Source: Clostridia bacterium | Lineage (GTDB): Bacteria; Bacillota; Clostridia; RGIG6154 | Assembly: GCA_017626145.1 (NCBI GenBank) | Contig: JAGAJK010000060.1 | Coordinates: 62,001-126,000 of the forward strand | Reading direction: 5' to 3' | DNA length: 64,000 nucleotides | Shown here: positions 17,962-27,545 of the stretch, piece by piece | Position numbering within the stretch: position 1 is the stretch's first letter | Layout of the letters: every line of letters begins with the position of its first letter | Made by a program: the position numbers and the translations under genes | Notes under the pieces: model-generated | Told to the model about the DNA's origin: nothing | The model's database searches: none | What the model saw: only the letters and a program-made list of their open reading frames with translations

Positions 17962-18572
17962 TGGTTTGCATAATTGATTACGGAGTTGGTAATTTATATT
18001 CTTTAAAAAGTTCTTTTGAAAAGATAGGTGCTGAAATTGTCGTAACTAATCAAAAGGAAGTTATCGAATCATCCGATAAAATTATTCTTCCGGGTGTTGG
18101 TGCTTTTGAAGATGCCGCAAAAAAACTTGAAGAATCAGGGTTAAAAGATATATTGGTAGTTGAAAAAGAAAAAGGGAAACCTATACTTGGTATTTGTCTG
18201 GGTATGCAACTTTTATTTGATAAAAGCTATGAATACGGCGAACATAAGGGTTTGGGATTTATCAAGGGAGAGATACGACCTATTGCAGATGTAATTCCTG
18301 ATGGTTTAAAAATCCCTCACATTGGGTGGAATGCACTTAAATTTAATACTGATTCAAGATTGTTTAAATATATTAAAGACGGAGATTATGTTTATTTCGT
18401 TCATTCATATTACGCATCGGGATGCAATAATGTTATAGCATTTTCTGATTACGGAGCTCCTTTAACTGCAGCAGTGGAAAAAGATAACGTTTTCGGTTGT
18501 CAGTTCCATCCGGAAAAGAGCGGAAATGTAGGACTGAATATTCTTCGCGCATTTTGTGAATTGGAGGTTTAA
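17961..18572 (+). CDS. hisH: Imidazole glycerol phosphate synthase, glutaminase subunit
   Basis: Class I glutamine amidotransferase of 203 residues that feeds ammonia to HisF. The triad is visible: nucleophile Cys in GICLGMQLLF, His and Glu in CQFHPEKSG. The oxyanion-strand motif LPGVGAF is also present. The ATG overlaps the hisB stop (TAATG), implying coupled translation. hisA separates it from hisF, the common bacterial order. Confidence 0.97.
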   Translation: MVCIIDYGVGNLYSLKSSFEKIGAEIVVTNQKEVIESSDKIILPGVGAFEDAAKKLEESGLKDILVVEKEKGKPILGICLGMQLLFDKSYEYGEHKGLGFIKGEIRPIADVIPDGLKIPHIGWNALKFNTDSRLFKYIKDGDYVYFVHSYYASGCNNVIAFSDYGAPLTAAVEKDNVFGCQFHPEKSGNVGLNILRAFCELEV

Positions 18573-18575
18573 AGT

Positions 18576-19289
18576 ATGAATGTTTTCCCGGCTATTGATT
18601 TATATGATGGCAAAGCTGTCAGACTTTTGAAAGGTGATTATAACCAGATGACTGTCTATAGCGATAATCCTGCAGAATTTGCAAAAGATTTTGAAAAACA
18701 AGGAGCAAAGTATATTCATCTGGTAGATCTTGAGGGTGCAAAATATGGTACAACCCCCAATATAGATGTTGTTAAAAGAATAGTTGATAATTGCAGTTTA
18801 TTTTCCGAAATTGGTGGCGGAATAAGAGACATAGAAACAATAGATAAATATATATCAATTGGTGTAGACCGTGTAATATTAGGAACAGCTGCCGTTAAAG
18901 ATGAGGAACTGTTAAAGCTTGCAATAGAAAAGTATGGCGACAAAATTGCTGTTGGTGTTGATGTTAAAGATGGTTTTGTTGCAATAAAAGGTTGGGTTGA
19001 AAAATCTGAATATAGCTGTTTTGAATTTTGCGAAAAAATGCAGAAGTTAGGTGTGAAAACCCTTATATGTACAGATATTTCAAAAGACGGTGCTATGATG
19101 GGTACAAACCACGAACTGTACAAAGAATTATCTGAAAAATTTGATATGCAAATTACGGCATCGGGTGGTGTTTCATCTATTGACGACGTAAAGAAACTTG
19201 CAAAATTAAATATTTACGGTGCAATAATCGGAAAAGCTTATTATACAAAAGCAATTGATTTGAAAGAGGCAATTGAGGTGGCAAAATGA
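18576..19289 (+). CDS. hisA: ProFAR isomerase
   Basis: TIM-barrel isomerase of 237 residues (HisA/HisF family). The catalytic Asp is in FPAIDLYDGKAVRLLKGDY, and the mirror half has CTDISKDGAMMG. Phosphate-binding GGGIRD and ASGGVSS lie at the ends of strands. GGAGG precedes the ATG at the proper distance. It overlaps hisF by 4 bp. Confidence 0.96.
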   Translation: MNVFPAIDLYDGKAVRLLKGDYNQMTVYSDNPAEFAKDFEKQGAKYIHLVDLEGAKYGTTPNIDVVKRIVDNCSLFSEIGGGIRDIETIDKYISIGVDRVILGTAAVKDEELLKLAIEKYGDKIAVGVDVKDGFVAIKGWVEKSEYSCFEFCEKMQKLGVKTLICTDISKDGAMMGTNHELYKELSEKFDMQITASGGVSSIDDVKKLAKLNIYGAIIGKAYYTKAIDLKEAIEVAK

Positions 19290-20044
19290 TAACAAAAAGA
19301 ATTATACCTTGTCTTGATGTCAGAGACGGAAGAGTCGTTAAAGGTGTGAATTTCGAAGGTCTTAATGACGTTTCTTCTCCTGTTGAACTTGCGCAATATT
19401 ATAGTGACAATGGTGCTGATGAACTTGTTTTTTATGATATTACCGCATCAAGCGAAGGTCGTGCTCTGTTTACTGATATACTTTGTAAGGTTGCTAAGAA
19501 TATTTTTATTCCTCTTACAGTGGGCGGCGGAATTAATACAACTGACGATTTTGATCGAGTGTTAAAATGTGGTGCAGACAAGGTTAGTGTTAATTCCGGT
19601 GCTATCAGAAATCCAAATCTTATTTACGAAGCTGCTAAACTTTATGGCGATCAATGTGTTGTGATTTCTGCCGATGTGAAGCGTGTTGACGGTGTTTTCT
19701 GGGTATTTGCAAAAGGTGGAAGAGAAAACACAGGAATGGAAGCTGTTGAATGGATTAAACATTGTGTTGATTCGGGTGCAGGTGAGGTAGTTTTAAATTC
19801 TATTGATACCGATGGTGTTAAAAACGGTTTTGATCTTGAGATGCTTGATAAGGTTTGTAATGTGGTTAATGTTCCTGTTATAGCATCAGGTGGTGCAGGT
19901 TGCATCGATGATTTTGTAAAACTTTTCAAAACACTGCCTAAAGTTGATGCAGGACTTGCAGCATCTATATTCCATTTTAACGAAGTTACTATAGAAGAAT
20001 TAAAGAAAACGTTGGCAGAACACGAAATTCCTGTCAGAATTTAA
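19286..20044 (+). CDS. hisF: Imidazole glycerol phosphate synthase, cyclase subunit
   Basis: TIM-barrel cyclase of 252 residues that works with HisH to make imidazoleglycerol phosphate and AICAR. Catalytic aspartates are visible in IPCLDVRDGRVVKG and SIDTDGVKNGFD. Other family segments are YDITASSEGR, TVGGGI and VIASGGAG. Start ATG overlaps the hisA stop. Confidence 0.97.
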   Translation: MITKRIIPCLDVRDGRVVKGVNFEGLNDVSSPVELAQYYSDNGADELVFYDITASSEGRALFTDILCKVAKNIFIPLTVGGGINTTDDFDRVLKCGADKVSVNSGAIRNPNLIYEAAKLYGDQCVVISADVKRVDGVFWVFAKGGRENTGMEAVEWIKHCVDSGAGEVVLNSIDTDGVKNGFDLEMLDKVCNVVNVPVIASGGAGCIDDFVKLFKTLPKVDAGLAASIFHFNEVTIEELKKTLAEHEIPVRI

Positions 20045-20060
20045 TGAAAAGAGGTTAAGT

Positions 20061-20711
20061 ATGTTAGATATAAACAAATTAAAATTTGATGATAAAGGAC
20101 TTATTCCTGCAATTGTGGTTGACAGTATAACAAAAAAGGTATTAACTCTTGCATATATGAACGAAGAGAGCCTTAAAATATCAATGGAAAAAGGTCTTAC
20201 TTGTTTTTGGAGTCGTTCAAGAAATGAATTGTGGCTAAAAGGTGAAACGAGTGGTAATTACCAGCACATTGTTTCTATAACTGCAGATTGTGATAATGAT
20301 GCTTTAATTGTTGTTGTTGAAAAAGACGGGCCTGCTTGCCATAAGGGAACTGATTCATGTTTTACAAATCCTGTATGGCATAGTGATGAACTTTCTGAGT
20401 TTTCTTTAGAGGGGTTAGCTGATATGATTGAGGGACGAAAGACAACAAAGGTTGAAGGTTCATATACAACTTATCTTTTTGAAAAAGGAATTGACAAAAT
20501 TCTTAAAAAGATTGGTGAAGAAAGTACAGAGGTTATTATTGCTTCAAAAGCTAATGATAAAAAAGAAACTATTTATGAAGTTGCAGATCTTGCATATCAT
20601 GTTATGGTTATGATGGTTGAAATGGGTATATCACTTGAAGATATTCACAGAGAACTTGCTTCACGCCATGTTATCGACAAAAAGGTAAAACAGGAAAAAA
20701 TGACTAAATAA
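20061..20711 (+). CDS. hisIE: Bifunctional phosphoribosyl-AMP cyclohydrolase / phosphoribosyl-ATP pyrophosphatase
   Basis: Fusion of 216 residues for steps two and three of histidine synthesis. The N-terminal HisI part has FWSRSRNELWLKGETSGN, the Zn/Mg ligands DCDNDAL and CHKGTDSCF. The C-terminal HisE part (from about 125) has KIGEESTEVIIASK and YEVADLAYHVMVMM, the acidic NTP-pyrophosphohydrolase helices. Last gene of the operon, followed by an intrinsic terminator. Confidence 0.97.
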   Translation: MLDINKLKFDDKGLIPAIVVDSITKKVLTLAYMNEESLKISMEKGLTCFWSRSRNELWLKGETSGNYQHIVSITADCDNDALIVVVEKDGPACHKGTDSCFTNPVWHSDELSEFSLEGLADMIEGRKTTKVEGSYTTYLFEKGIDKILKKIGEESTEVIIASKANDKKETIYEVADLAYHVMVMMVEMGISLEDIHRELASRHVIDKKVKQEKMTK

Positions 20712-20715
20712 AACG

Positions 20716-20743
20716 AAAAGTCAATATTTTATATTGACTTTTT
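20716..20743 (+). terminator. Terminator of the histidine operon
   Basis: A perfect 12-bp stem (20716-20727 with 20731-20742) with a TTT loop ends in a T-run. The right arm contains TTGACT, the possible -35 box of the next promoter. Confidence 0.85.
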
Positions 20744-20760
20744 GTTATATATGTTATAAT
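20734..20760 (+). promoter_or_regulatory. Probable promoter of the fucosidase-like gene, embedded in the terminator
   Basis: TTGACT (20734-20739) and TATAAT (20755-20760) with a short 15-bp spacer. The -10 is perfect; the spacer is suboptimal, so it may need an activator. The -35 lies in the terminator stem. Confidence 0.5.
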
Positions 20761-20787
20761 TCTTTTAATATTTGCGGAGGTGATATT

Positions 20788-22941
20788 ATGAGTGGAGTAA
20801 AAAAAATATGGTTTGACAATGCGAGTGTTGCGTTATTTGTTCATTGGGGACTCAGTACGGGAAATCCTGACTGGAAAACCAATATGCTTCAGTTTAAAAC
20901 AGGAGAAGAGTTGGAAAAAGCAATTAATGATAGTGGCTGGAAAGCCGAAAACTGGGTTAGCATGGCTAAGAAAATTCATGCACAGTATATAACTCTTGCG
21001 TGTTTTCATTGTTGTATGGGTAGCTTAAGACCTTTCAAATGCGATATCCCGGGAATATACAGCACTAAAAGGGATTTTTTAGGAGAATTAATAGAATGTG
21101 CTACAAAAGAAAACATTAAGATAGTTTTATATGTTGGCAGTAAAATTTCCCAAGACTTGTTTGACAGCGATTTTGTTGATAATAATGCATATTGTAATTA
21201 TAAAGGTAAAGACATAAACTTACTTTCTATGTATGATTTTCAACGATATTTTGTTAAAGACTTTCTTGTAGAAACGCTTTCAAACCATCCTAAAATTGGT
21301 GGGTTCTGGTTTGACGGATTTAATAATATTGAAATATGTAATGATTTGTTTAAAACAATAAAGGATATAAATCCGGATGTGTTGGTTATAAAAAATAACT
21401 TTGCATATGAACCAATTGAAAATGAGGATGTTATGTCACTTGAACAATTCGGCAAGTTCTCAAATCCCGCATATGATTATTCATCAGGCTCCTGGCACGA
21501 ACATTCAAACGCTGAGTTTTGCTATACTCCTATTGGGGATTGGTGGTATGACGGTATTGAAAGAGTAGCGCCTGATAAGCAATTTTTAATTAAGCAATTT
21601 ATATCCATTCTTGCTTCCGGCTGGGTTCCGAGCATAGGTTTTGGTCCATATCTTGATGGCAGTTTCCCGGATGATATCAATAAATTTGCAGAAGAAATCA
21701 ATTCTTTACTGAATTGGGCAGAACCTGCACTTATTGATATTGAAAAGAGCTCTTTTGAAGTTTATGGAATCAATAATACTGCCTATGCATTTTCTACATA
21801 CAATCCTTCAAATAACAGACACTATGTTATATTAACTCAGAAACCTAAATACGATAAATTTATTACTTTCGGTGATGGATGTTTTAATATTAAAAGCATT
21901 AAAAATTTAAAAGATAATACAATTTATTCATTTAATCAAAAAAATGGGAAGGTTTTTGTTAATTGCAGTGATTTTGTCTTACTCGAAACAGATGGCGTTA
22001 TGATTTTTGAAGTTGAAGCTAAAATTATGAATGAAATTTGTAATGCTTCTGTTAATATAAATAATGATCATGCTGAAATTTGTGTTCATGAAAATGAAGA
22101 GATTTCAAGAATCAGAATTACGCAGTTTGAGACATCCTCAACAACTATTGGAGGATGGGGTTTTCCTGAGAATAAGCGTATTAAATCATATTCAATTTAT
22201 AATAACGGTGATCTTATCTCTGAAGGAATATTAAGTCCGTTCAGAGGTGATAAAACCATTGTTTTAAGCAAACCTGTTAACGGAAATTTGAAATTTGTAA
22301 TTAACAGTCATTATTATGATAACTCTAAAATAATTGCGCGTAAAAATGGGTTCTGGGAAAAAACAATAATTTCGAACGACGTTACTTCGATGGCTTCAGA
22401 TAGTTTTGGTGATATATATTTTACTGATTCAAAATTTAATTTGTATAAAGCTGATAGTTATTCTGTAAATTTAGTAGAAAGAAATTTTGGTACACTTGCT
22501 TTTTCATATGACGGTACTATAAGAAAAAATGATAGTGATGTTATTTTTTCTGTTTACACGAGAAATGATGCTTTCAAGCTTATGAATGATTATAAAATAT
22601 ACAAGAACGAAACGTTAATATTTGAAAATGCTACAGCATTTATAACTTCTGAAGACGGTGATAAACTTCTTGCTGTTTTTGATGGTAAACTGTATGATGT
22701 ATTCAATGGAAAAGTTATTACACAGTACGAATGTTATTTAACTGATGTTGGATTTTTTAATGCAAATGAAATTTACGTTGTAGATTCCAATGGTAATGTT
22801 TACGTTGATAATTGGGATGGTAGTAATTTTACACCACTCGCGCATGATTGCAAAAAATTATTTTCAGATTATTTTGGCAGAGCATGGAAAATTGATAAAG
22901 ATTTAGAATATTCGAATATAAAATATATTAAATTATTTTAG
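20788..22941 (+). CDS. GH29-like alpha-L-fucosidase family protein
   Basis: Large protein of 717 residues. The N-terminal TIM barrel (to about 400) has ALFVHWGLSTGNPDW, the sugar-binding FHCCMGSLRPF and GGFWFDGFNN, where Asp176 sits at the GH29 nucleophile position. The C-terminal 300 residues are beta-rich (GDIYFTDSKFNLYKAD repeats) and suggest carbohydrate-binding or propeller-like domains. No signal peptide is visible. The frame opens at 20734, but ATG 20788 has GGAGGTG seven bases upstream. Activity on fucosides is inferred from the barrel motifs and the presence of fucI; the family match is partial. Confidence 0.65.
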   Translation: MSGVKKIWFDNASVALFVHWGLSTGNPDWKTNMLQFKTGEELEKAINDSGWKAENWVSMAKKIHAQYITLACFHCCMGSLRPFKCDIPGIYSTKRDFLGELIECATKENIKIVLYVGSKISQDLFDSDFVDNNAYCNYKGKDINLLSMYDFQRYFVKDFLVETLSNHPKIGGFWFDGFNNIEICNDLFKTIKDINPDVLVIKNNFAYEPIENEDVMSLEQFGKFSNPAYDYSSGSWHEHSNAEFCYTPIGDWWYDGIERVAPDKQFLIKQFISILASGWVPSIGFGPYLDGSFPDDINKFAEEINSLLNWAEPALIDIEKSSFEVYGINNTAYAFSTYNPSNNRHYVILTQKPKYDKFITFGDGCFNIKSIKNLKDNTIYSFNQKNGKVFVNCSDFVLLETDGVMIFEVEAKIMNEICNASVNINNDHAEICVHENEEISRIRITQFETSSTTIGGWGFPENKRIKSYSIYNNGDLISEGILSPFRGDKTIVLSKPVNGNLKFVINSHYYDNSKIIARKNGFWEKTIISNDVTSMASDSFGDIYFTDSKFNLYKADSYSVNLVERNFGTLAFSYDGTIRKNDSDVIFSVYTRNDAFKLMNDYKIYKNETLIFENATAFITSEDGDKLLAVFDGKLYDVFNGKVITQYECYLTDVGFFNANEIYVVDSNGNVYVDNWDGSNFTPLAHDCKKLFSDYFGRAWKIDKDLEYSNIKYIKLF

Positions 22942-22950
22942 GTGATACAA

Positions 22951-25011
22951 ATGGTTAAAAATATTAAAAGTAATCTTGAATTGTGTGATGCTTTAAAAAA
23001 TATTTGCGACGGTGACAGTTTTGTTTTTTCAGAAGGGAGATATTTTTTCAACGATACATTAAGACTTAATAAGGTTAAAAATGTATCTTTCAAAGCAGAA
23101 AATGGTGCCAATGTTTATTTTGACGGTGGCGTTATTATTGATCCCAAAAGCATTAATAAAACAACCGATGGAAAAGTTTTAAGTAAAGTGATTGAAGAAT
23201 ATGCCAAAGAATTAATTTATGAAATTGATTTAAGTAAGTATAATATCAAAAAAGGAGAATACGGCAACAGAGGATTCAGACGCCCTTACATTCCTGCTCC
23301 TAATGAACTTTTTATAGATAATGAAGCATATAAAGTTGCATCTTATCCGAAAGATAGTTATATACCAATGACACGTGTCATTGATAGCGGCAGCAGACCT
23401 GTAAAAGAAGAATTTGATATGCATTGTCCGATTATAGGTTATGATTTTGACAGAGGCGATAAATGGGTAAATGCTGATGATGCTTATATTTCAGGTTTCT
23501 TTGCAGAGTGTTATGCCGACGATACAATCAAGGTTGATAAAATTAATGTTACAGACAGAACTATAAAGACAACCATGCCGAGTCTTTCCGGTGTAAAGAC
23601 TGGGAATGAATTAAGATGGAAAATACTCAATCTCATTGAAGAACTTAGCGAGCCTGGTGAATACTATTACGATAAGAATACAAATAAAATGTATTTTATA
23701 CCTCAGAATGATATAACAAATGCTCTTGTTCAGGTTTCTTCATTGGACACACCATTTTTATCTTTTATCAATTGTGAAAATATTACAGTTGAAGGAATTG
23801 TATTTGAAAATTCCAGAGGTACAGGGATTTATGTTGAGGGTGGAAAGAATGTTACAATTGATAACTGTATTTTCAGAAATCTTGGTATGTTGGCAGTGCA
23901 GATTGGGAGAGGGGTAACTCCGCTTCCTTGTGGCAAACATACAGCTCATGGAGTATACAATCATGACGAAATTAAACCTGAACCTATGAGCGAGGGTGTT
24001 GGAAGCTGGCATGAATATATTTATGAGTATGCCGCTTTCGACTCAAACGGTGGAACAAATCATAGTATTGAAAATTGTGAGATTTATAATACGGGTACAG
24101 GGGGGATTATGCTCGGTGGCGGTAGTCGTAAGAAATTAGTACCGGGAAATAACAGGGTATATAACTGTCATATACACGAAGTGAATAGACTTGATCTTAC
24201 ATATAAAGCTGCTGTAAATATTTGGGGAGTAGGAAACACTATCAGTCATTGTGAACTTGAAAATTTAGACGGCTTTGCTGTTTATTTACATGGCAATGAC
24301 CATATACTTGAATATACTAAAATACATAATGTAGCCAAAATAATTAGTGATGGTGCGGCATTTTATATGGGAAGGGATCCCAGTGAAGTCGGTAATATTA
24401 TAAGATATAATTTCATATACGATATAAAAAACCCGCATAGTTATGATATGTACGGTTATACTGCAATTTATTTTGATGATTATTCTATTTATAACTCTGT
24501 GTATGGAAATTACTTTTATGATATTGTACAGAAAGGTAAATTTTTCTTTAGTACTGTGCATTGGAATTGTGGGGGACAGACATCTGTTGCAAATAATGTA
24601 TTTATCGATTGCTATCCAGGTGTTGATCCAAATTCTTATGATAATGCTTATGAAAAAATGCACAATGACCCACTGTTTATCAATCGTGTTACGGCAAAAG
24701 ATGATGATTATAAAGGTGTTGACGTAACAAGTGATATCTGGAGAGAAAAATATCCTTATCTTTATGACACGTATATGAATAATTACAATCACACTAATGT
24801 ATTTTACAATAATTTTGTGTGCTCAAACCAATATCATAACTTTGTTGATGAAAATCCAAGTCACCTTAACTTCAAATTCAGAAATAATTCTTATATGCTT
24901 AACAAGCAAGCTACTAATGTACACGACAGAGTAAGAAGTATTGAAGGAGAAACAGTTAAATTTGAAAATATTGATTTTGAGAGCATAGGGTTAATTAAAA
25001 AAAGCCGCTGA
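22951..25011 (+). CDS. Right-handed beta-helix glycoside hydrolase-like protein (GH141-like)
   Basis: Protein of 686 residues. It opens with a helix cap, then DGGVIIDP and PNELFIDNEAYKVASYPKD, a segment seen in GH141-type enzymes. From about 270 a parallel beta-helix runs with repeats such as NCENITVEGIVFENSRGTGI, GKNVTIDNCIFRNLG and HSIENCEIYNTGTGGIMLGGG. No signal peptide is visible. The ATG at 22951 is preferred to GTG 22942 because AGGTG lies six bases before it. It begins 10 bp after the fucosidase-like gene and is presumably cotranscribed. GH141 members include alpha-fucosidases and xylanases; substrate here is unknown. Confidence 0.68.
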   Translation: MVKNIKSNLELCDALKNICDGDSFVFSEGRYFFNDTLRLNKVKNVSFKAENGANVYFDGGVIIDPKSINKTTDGKVLSKVIEEYAKELIYEIDLSKYNIKKGEYGNRGFRRPYIPAPNELFIDNEAYKVASYPKDSYIPMTRVIDSGSRPVKEEFDMHCPIIGYDFDRGDKWVNADDAYISGFFAECYADDTIKVDKINVTDRTIKTTMPSLSGVKTGNELRWKILNLIEELSEPGEYYYDKNTNKMYFIPQNDITNALVQVSSLDTPFLSFINCENITVEGIVFENSRGTGIYVEGGKNVTIDNCIFRNLGMLAVQIGRGVTPLPCGKHTAHGVYNHDEIKPEPMSEGVGSWHEYIYEYAAFDSNGGTNHSIENCEIYNTGTGGIMLGGGSRKKLVPGNNRVYNCHIHEVNRLDLTYKAAVNIWGVGNTISHCELENLDGFAVYLHGNDHILEYTKIHNVAKIISDGAAFYMGRDPSEVGNIIRYNFIYDIKNPHSYDMYGYTAIYFDDYSIYNSVYGNYFYDIVQKGKFFFSTVHWNCGGQTSVANNVFIDCYPGVDPNSYDNAYEKMHNDPLFINRVTAKDDDYKGVDVTSDIWREKYPYLYDTYMNNYNHTNVFYNNFVCSNQYHNFVDENPSHLNFKFRNNSYMLNKQATNVHDRVRSIEGETVKFENIDFESIGLIKKSR

Positions 25012-25030
25012 CGCGGCTTTTTTTAATTAA
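24991..25030. terminator. Bidirectional terminator containing both convergent stop codons
   Basis: An 18-bp perfect stem (24991-25008 with 25013-25030, loop TGAC) has A7/T7 flanks around AGCCGC/GCGGCT. The TGA of the beta-helix gene is in its loop and the stop of the minus-strand MATE gene is in its right arm. Confidence 0.92.
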
Positions 25031-26414
25031 CTATTCTGTTTAACCATATACCTTTTTTTATCATAAAATGTCCAATTAAACATTTTATCAAATCGAGAAG
25101 CTGGCAAGTTACATATAAAGGTACTATTGGAATTGGTGTGAATCTTGAAAGCACAAATATAACCGGTAAGCAGAATCCCCACATAAATACACTATCAAAT
25201 AGAAATGTAATTATTGTTTTACCACCTGAACGTATAGTAAAGTATGCAGTATTTACATAAACATATATAGGCATACATAATGCGTATACACATATTAAGG
25301 TAGTTGCAAGGTTTTTAATCTCATCAGTCGTGTTATAAATTTTCGGAAATACTCTGCCTAAAGGTAACATAATAAAAATACCTACTGCTGTACAAGTTAA
25401 AAGTGCTGTAAAAATCAGTTTATGTGCTGTTTGCATTGCTTCTTCTTTTTTATTTGCACCAAGCAACTGTCCTAAAACAATAGAGGCTACACTACCGAAC
25501 GCAATAAATGTAACACTGAAAACATTTGAAACAGTTGTTGAAATATTGAGTGCAGCTACAACATTTAATCCTCTCAAAGAATAGCATTGCGTGAATGCAG
25601 CAGTTCCTGCAGCCCACAGACCCTCATTTAAAAGTAATGGAATTCCTTTTTTTAACATATCTATGCACAATTGCTTAGGAACGCGAATGTTAGAATATAT
25701 TTTATCTATAAATGGATATTTAAATTTGTGGGTGTGTGTCCATATACTTATAAAAGCCAACTCTGCAAATCTTGAAATTACTGTTGCGATAGCCGCTCCT
25801 TTTACTCCAAGTGCAGGTGCACCTAATTTTCCAAATATAAGCACGTAATTAAAAATGATATTTACTATTACAGCAACTATTCCTGAAATCATTGGTATCT
25901 GAGTATCGCTGCATTCTCTAAGGGTACCTGAATATACTTGAACAATAGCAAAAGGAATCATTCCGATTAACATGATGTTTAAATATTCTTTAGCGTATTT
26001 CATAATAAGCTTTGCATCTTCAGGTGAACCTTCTCCTGTAAGGTAAGAAAAAATAAGTCCTTCACCTGCAAAGAAAAAAACAACATACGCCAGACAGGTG
26101 ATTAATAAAGCGATAATGATTTTAAATCTGAAAGTATGTTTGATACCGATAATGTTTTTAGAACCGTAAAATTGTGCTGTAAAAATTCCCGGACCTGAAA
26201 TTGCACCGAATATACACAGATTAAAAACAAAAATTAATTGATTAACAACAGCAACTCCTGTCATTTGATTAGTACCTATCTGACCAACCATTATGTTGTC
26301 CAGCATATTAACCATATTTGTTATTCCGTTTTGTATCATTATAGGAATTGCAAGCATTAAAATCATTTTATAAAATGATTTGTTACCTATGTATTTATCC
26401 TTGAATTTTGTCAT
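25023..26414 (-). CDS. MATE-family efflux transporter
   Basis: Integral membrane Na+/H+-driven exporter of 463 residues with about twelve helices. The MATE fold is seen in the duplicated halves: LAIPIMIQNGITNMVNMLDNIMVGQIG in the first and GIPLLLNEGLWAAGTAAFTQCYSLRG in the second, plus GVKGAAIATVISR. The frame begins at 26444, but the ATG at 26414 follows AGGAGA and starts directly before the first helix. It is the last gene of a minus-strand group with the hexosamine kinase. Substrate unknown. Confidence 0.9.
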   Translation of the reverse strand: MTKFKDKYIGNKSFYKMILMLAIPIMIQNGITNMVNMLDNIMVGQIGTNQMTGVAVVNQLIFVFNLCIFGAISGPGIFTAQFYGSKNIIGIKHTFRFKIIIALLITCLAYVVFFFAGEGLIFSYLTGEGSPEDAKLIMKYAKEYLNIMLIGMIPFAIVQVYSGTLRECSDTQIPMISGIVAVIVNIIFNYVLIFGKLGAPALGVKGAAIATVISRFAELAFISIWTHTHKFKYPFIDKIYSNIRVPKQLCIDMLKKGIPLLLNEGLWAAGTAAFTQCYSLRGLNVVAALNISTTVSNVFSVTFIAFGSVASIVLGQLLGANKKEEAMQTAHKLIFTALLTCTAVGIFIMLPLGRVFPKIYNTTDEIKNLATTLICVYALCMPIYVYVNTAYFTIRSGGKTIITFLFDSVFMWGFCLPVIFVLSRFTPIPIVPLYVTCQLLDLIKCLIGHFMIKKGIWLNRIVN

Positions 26415-26434
26415 AGTTTCTCCTGCGATTATTA

Positions 26435-26454
26435 AGCCTCCCAAAAGGGAGGCT
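26435..26454 (-). terminator. Hairpin between the hexosamine kinase and MATE genes
   Basis: AGCCTCCC and GGGAGGCT form an 8-bp stem around AAAA. No T-run follows on the minus strand, so it may attenuate rather than fully end transcription into the transporter gene. Confidence 0.5.
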
Positions 26455-26461
26455 GATATAT

Positions 26462-27532
26462 TTATATATACTTTTTAATAATTTTAACCATTTCTTCTTC
26501 TTTTAGTTCCATATCGTAAACAAGCTTTAACTGTGTTCTTGCCCTGTCAAGATTTTGTTCTTCATAGTGAGTTTTGAAATATATATCTCCATCAATATAG
26601 TCAGCTAAAAATCTCATACCGCATTCTAATGTAAGAAGCTGTGCAGAAAAGGGGAGAAGTTCAATTTCTTTTTCAGTAAGTATGTTTCCCAACGATTCGA
26701 TAAAGCCTTTCGTAAACTGTTCAAACTTTTCTATATCGCAGTAAACTTTAGATAAGTCTTTTTCATCTTCTGCTACAGGATTAGTTCCGAACCGTAAAGC
26801 ATCACCATAATCAAACAGAACAGAGCCGGGCATTACTGTGTCAAGATCAATTACACATAAAGCATCATCTGTTATTTTATCGAAAAGAATATTGTTAAGT
26901 TTGGTGTCATTATGTGTAACTCTTAGAGGAACTGTTCCTTTTTTAATTTCATCCATAATGCGTGAAACTTCATGCTTTCTGTCCATTAAAAATTGAATCT
27001 CTTTTTCAACTAATTCAGCTCTTCCTGATTTGTTTGTTTTAACAGAATTCTCAAAATCACAGAAGCGTTTTTGGGTATTATGAAAATCTGGTATAGATTC
27101 GTGAAGTTTACTTGCATCATAATCAGAAAGCAGATTAAAGAATTCTCCGAAGCCCTTGGCAGCCTTATAAAACAAAACGGGTCTTTCAACAGTCTGATAT
27201 GTAACTGTATCAGAAATGAAATTATACATTCTGAAGTAATTGCCGTCAACTTCGCAACAAGGCTTATTATCAAGAGTATTAATTACTGTCAGAGTTCTTC
27301 TTTTAGGGTCTTCTCCTTTTGATACAAGTTTATCAGAAATGTGTTTTGTAACTCCAAGTATATTCTCCATTACCTCATGAGGATTTTTAAATATATTATG
27401 ATTAATTCTCTGAAGTATATACTTTTCACCGTTGTATTCAATCAAGTATGTATCATTAATATGTCCGTCGCCATATTCTTCAGCAGGACAGTTCATGCCG
27501 TATTTTTCTAATATTTTGTTTACATTTACCAT
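26462..27532 (-). CDS. nahK: N-acetylhexosamine 1-kinase-like phosphotransferase
   Basis: Aminoglycoside-phosphotransferase-fold kinase of 356 residues resembling NahK (LnpB) of bifidobacteria, which makes GlcNAc-1-P or GalNAc-1-P. Motifs: the GDGHINDTYLI nucleotide loop, YILQRINHNIFKNP, catalytic loop VTHNDTKLNNILFD and the metal site CVIDLDTVMPGSVLFDYGD. The upstream nucleotidyltransferase gene (13 bp away) can convert the sugar 1-phosphate to a nucleotide sugar. This supports salvage of hexosamines from mucin or milk-type glycans. Family confident, sugar range inferred. Confidence 0.85.
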   Translation of the reverse strand: MVNVNKILEKYGMNCPAEEYGDGHINDTYLIEYNGEKYILQRINHNIFKNPHEVMENILGVTKHISDKLVSKGEDPKRRTLTVINTLDNKPCCEVDGNYFRMYNFISDTVTYQTVERPVLFYKAAKGFGEFFNLLSDYDASKLHESIPDFHNTQKRFCDFENSVKTNKSGRAELVEKEIQFLMDRKHEVSRIMDEIKKGTVPLRVTHNDTKLNNILFDKITDDALCVIDLDTVMPGSVLFDYGDALRFGTNPVAEDEKDLSKVYCDIEKFEQFTKGFIESLGNILTEKEIELLPFSAQLLTLECGMRFLADYIDGDIYFKTHYEEQNLDRARTQLKLVYDMELKEEEMVKIIKKYI

Positions 27533-27545
27533 TTTTTATATCTCC

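Noticed and set aside
24286..24792. 168-residue open frame on the minus strand inside the beta-helix gene
   Set aside because: Ile-rich, low-complexity shadow of the opposite strand with no ribosome site; the plus-strand protein has clear repeats.
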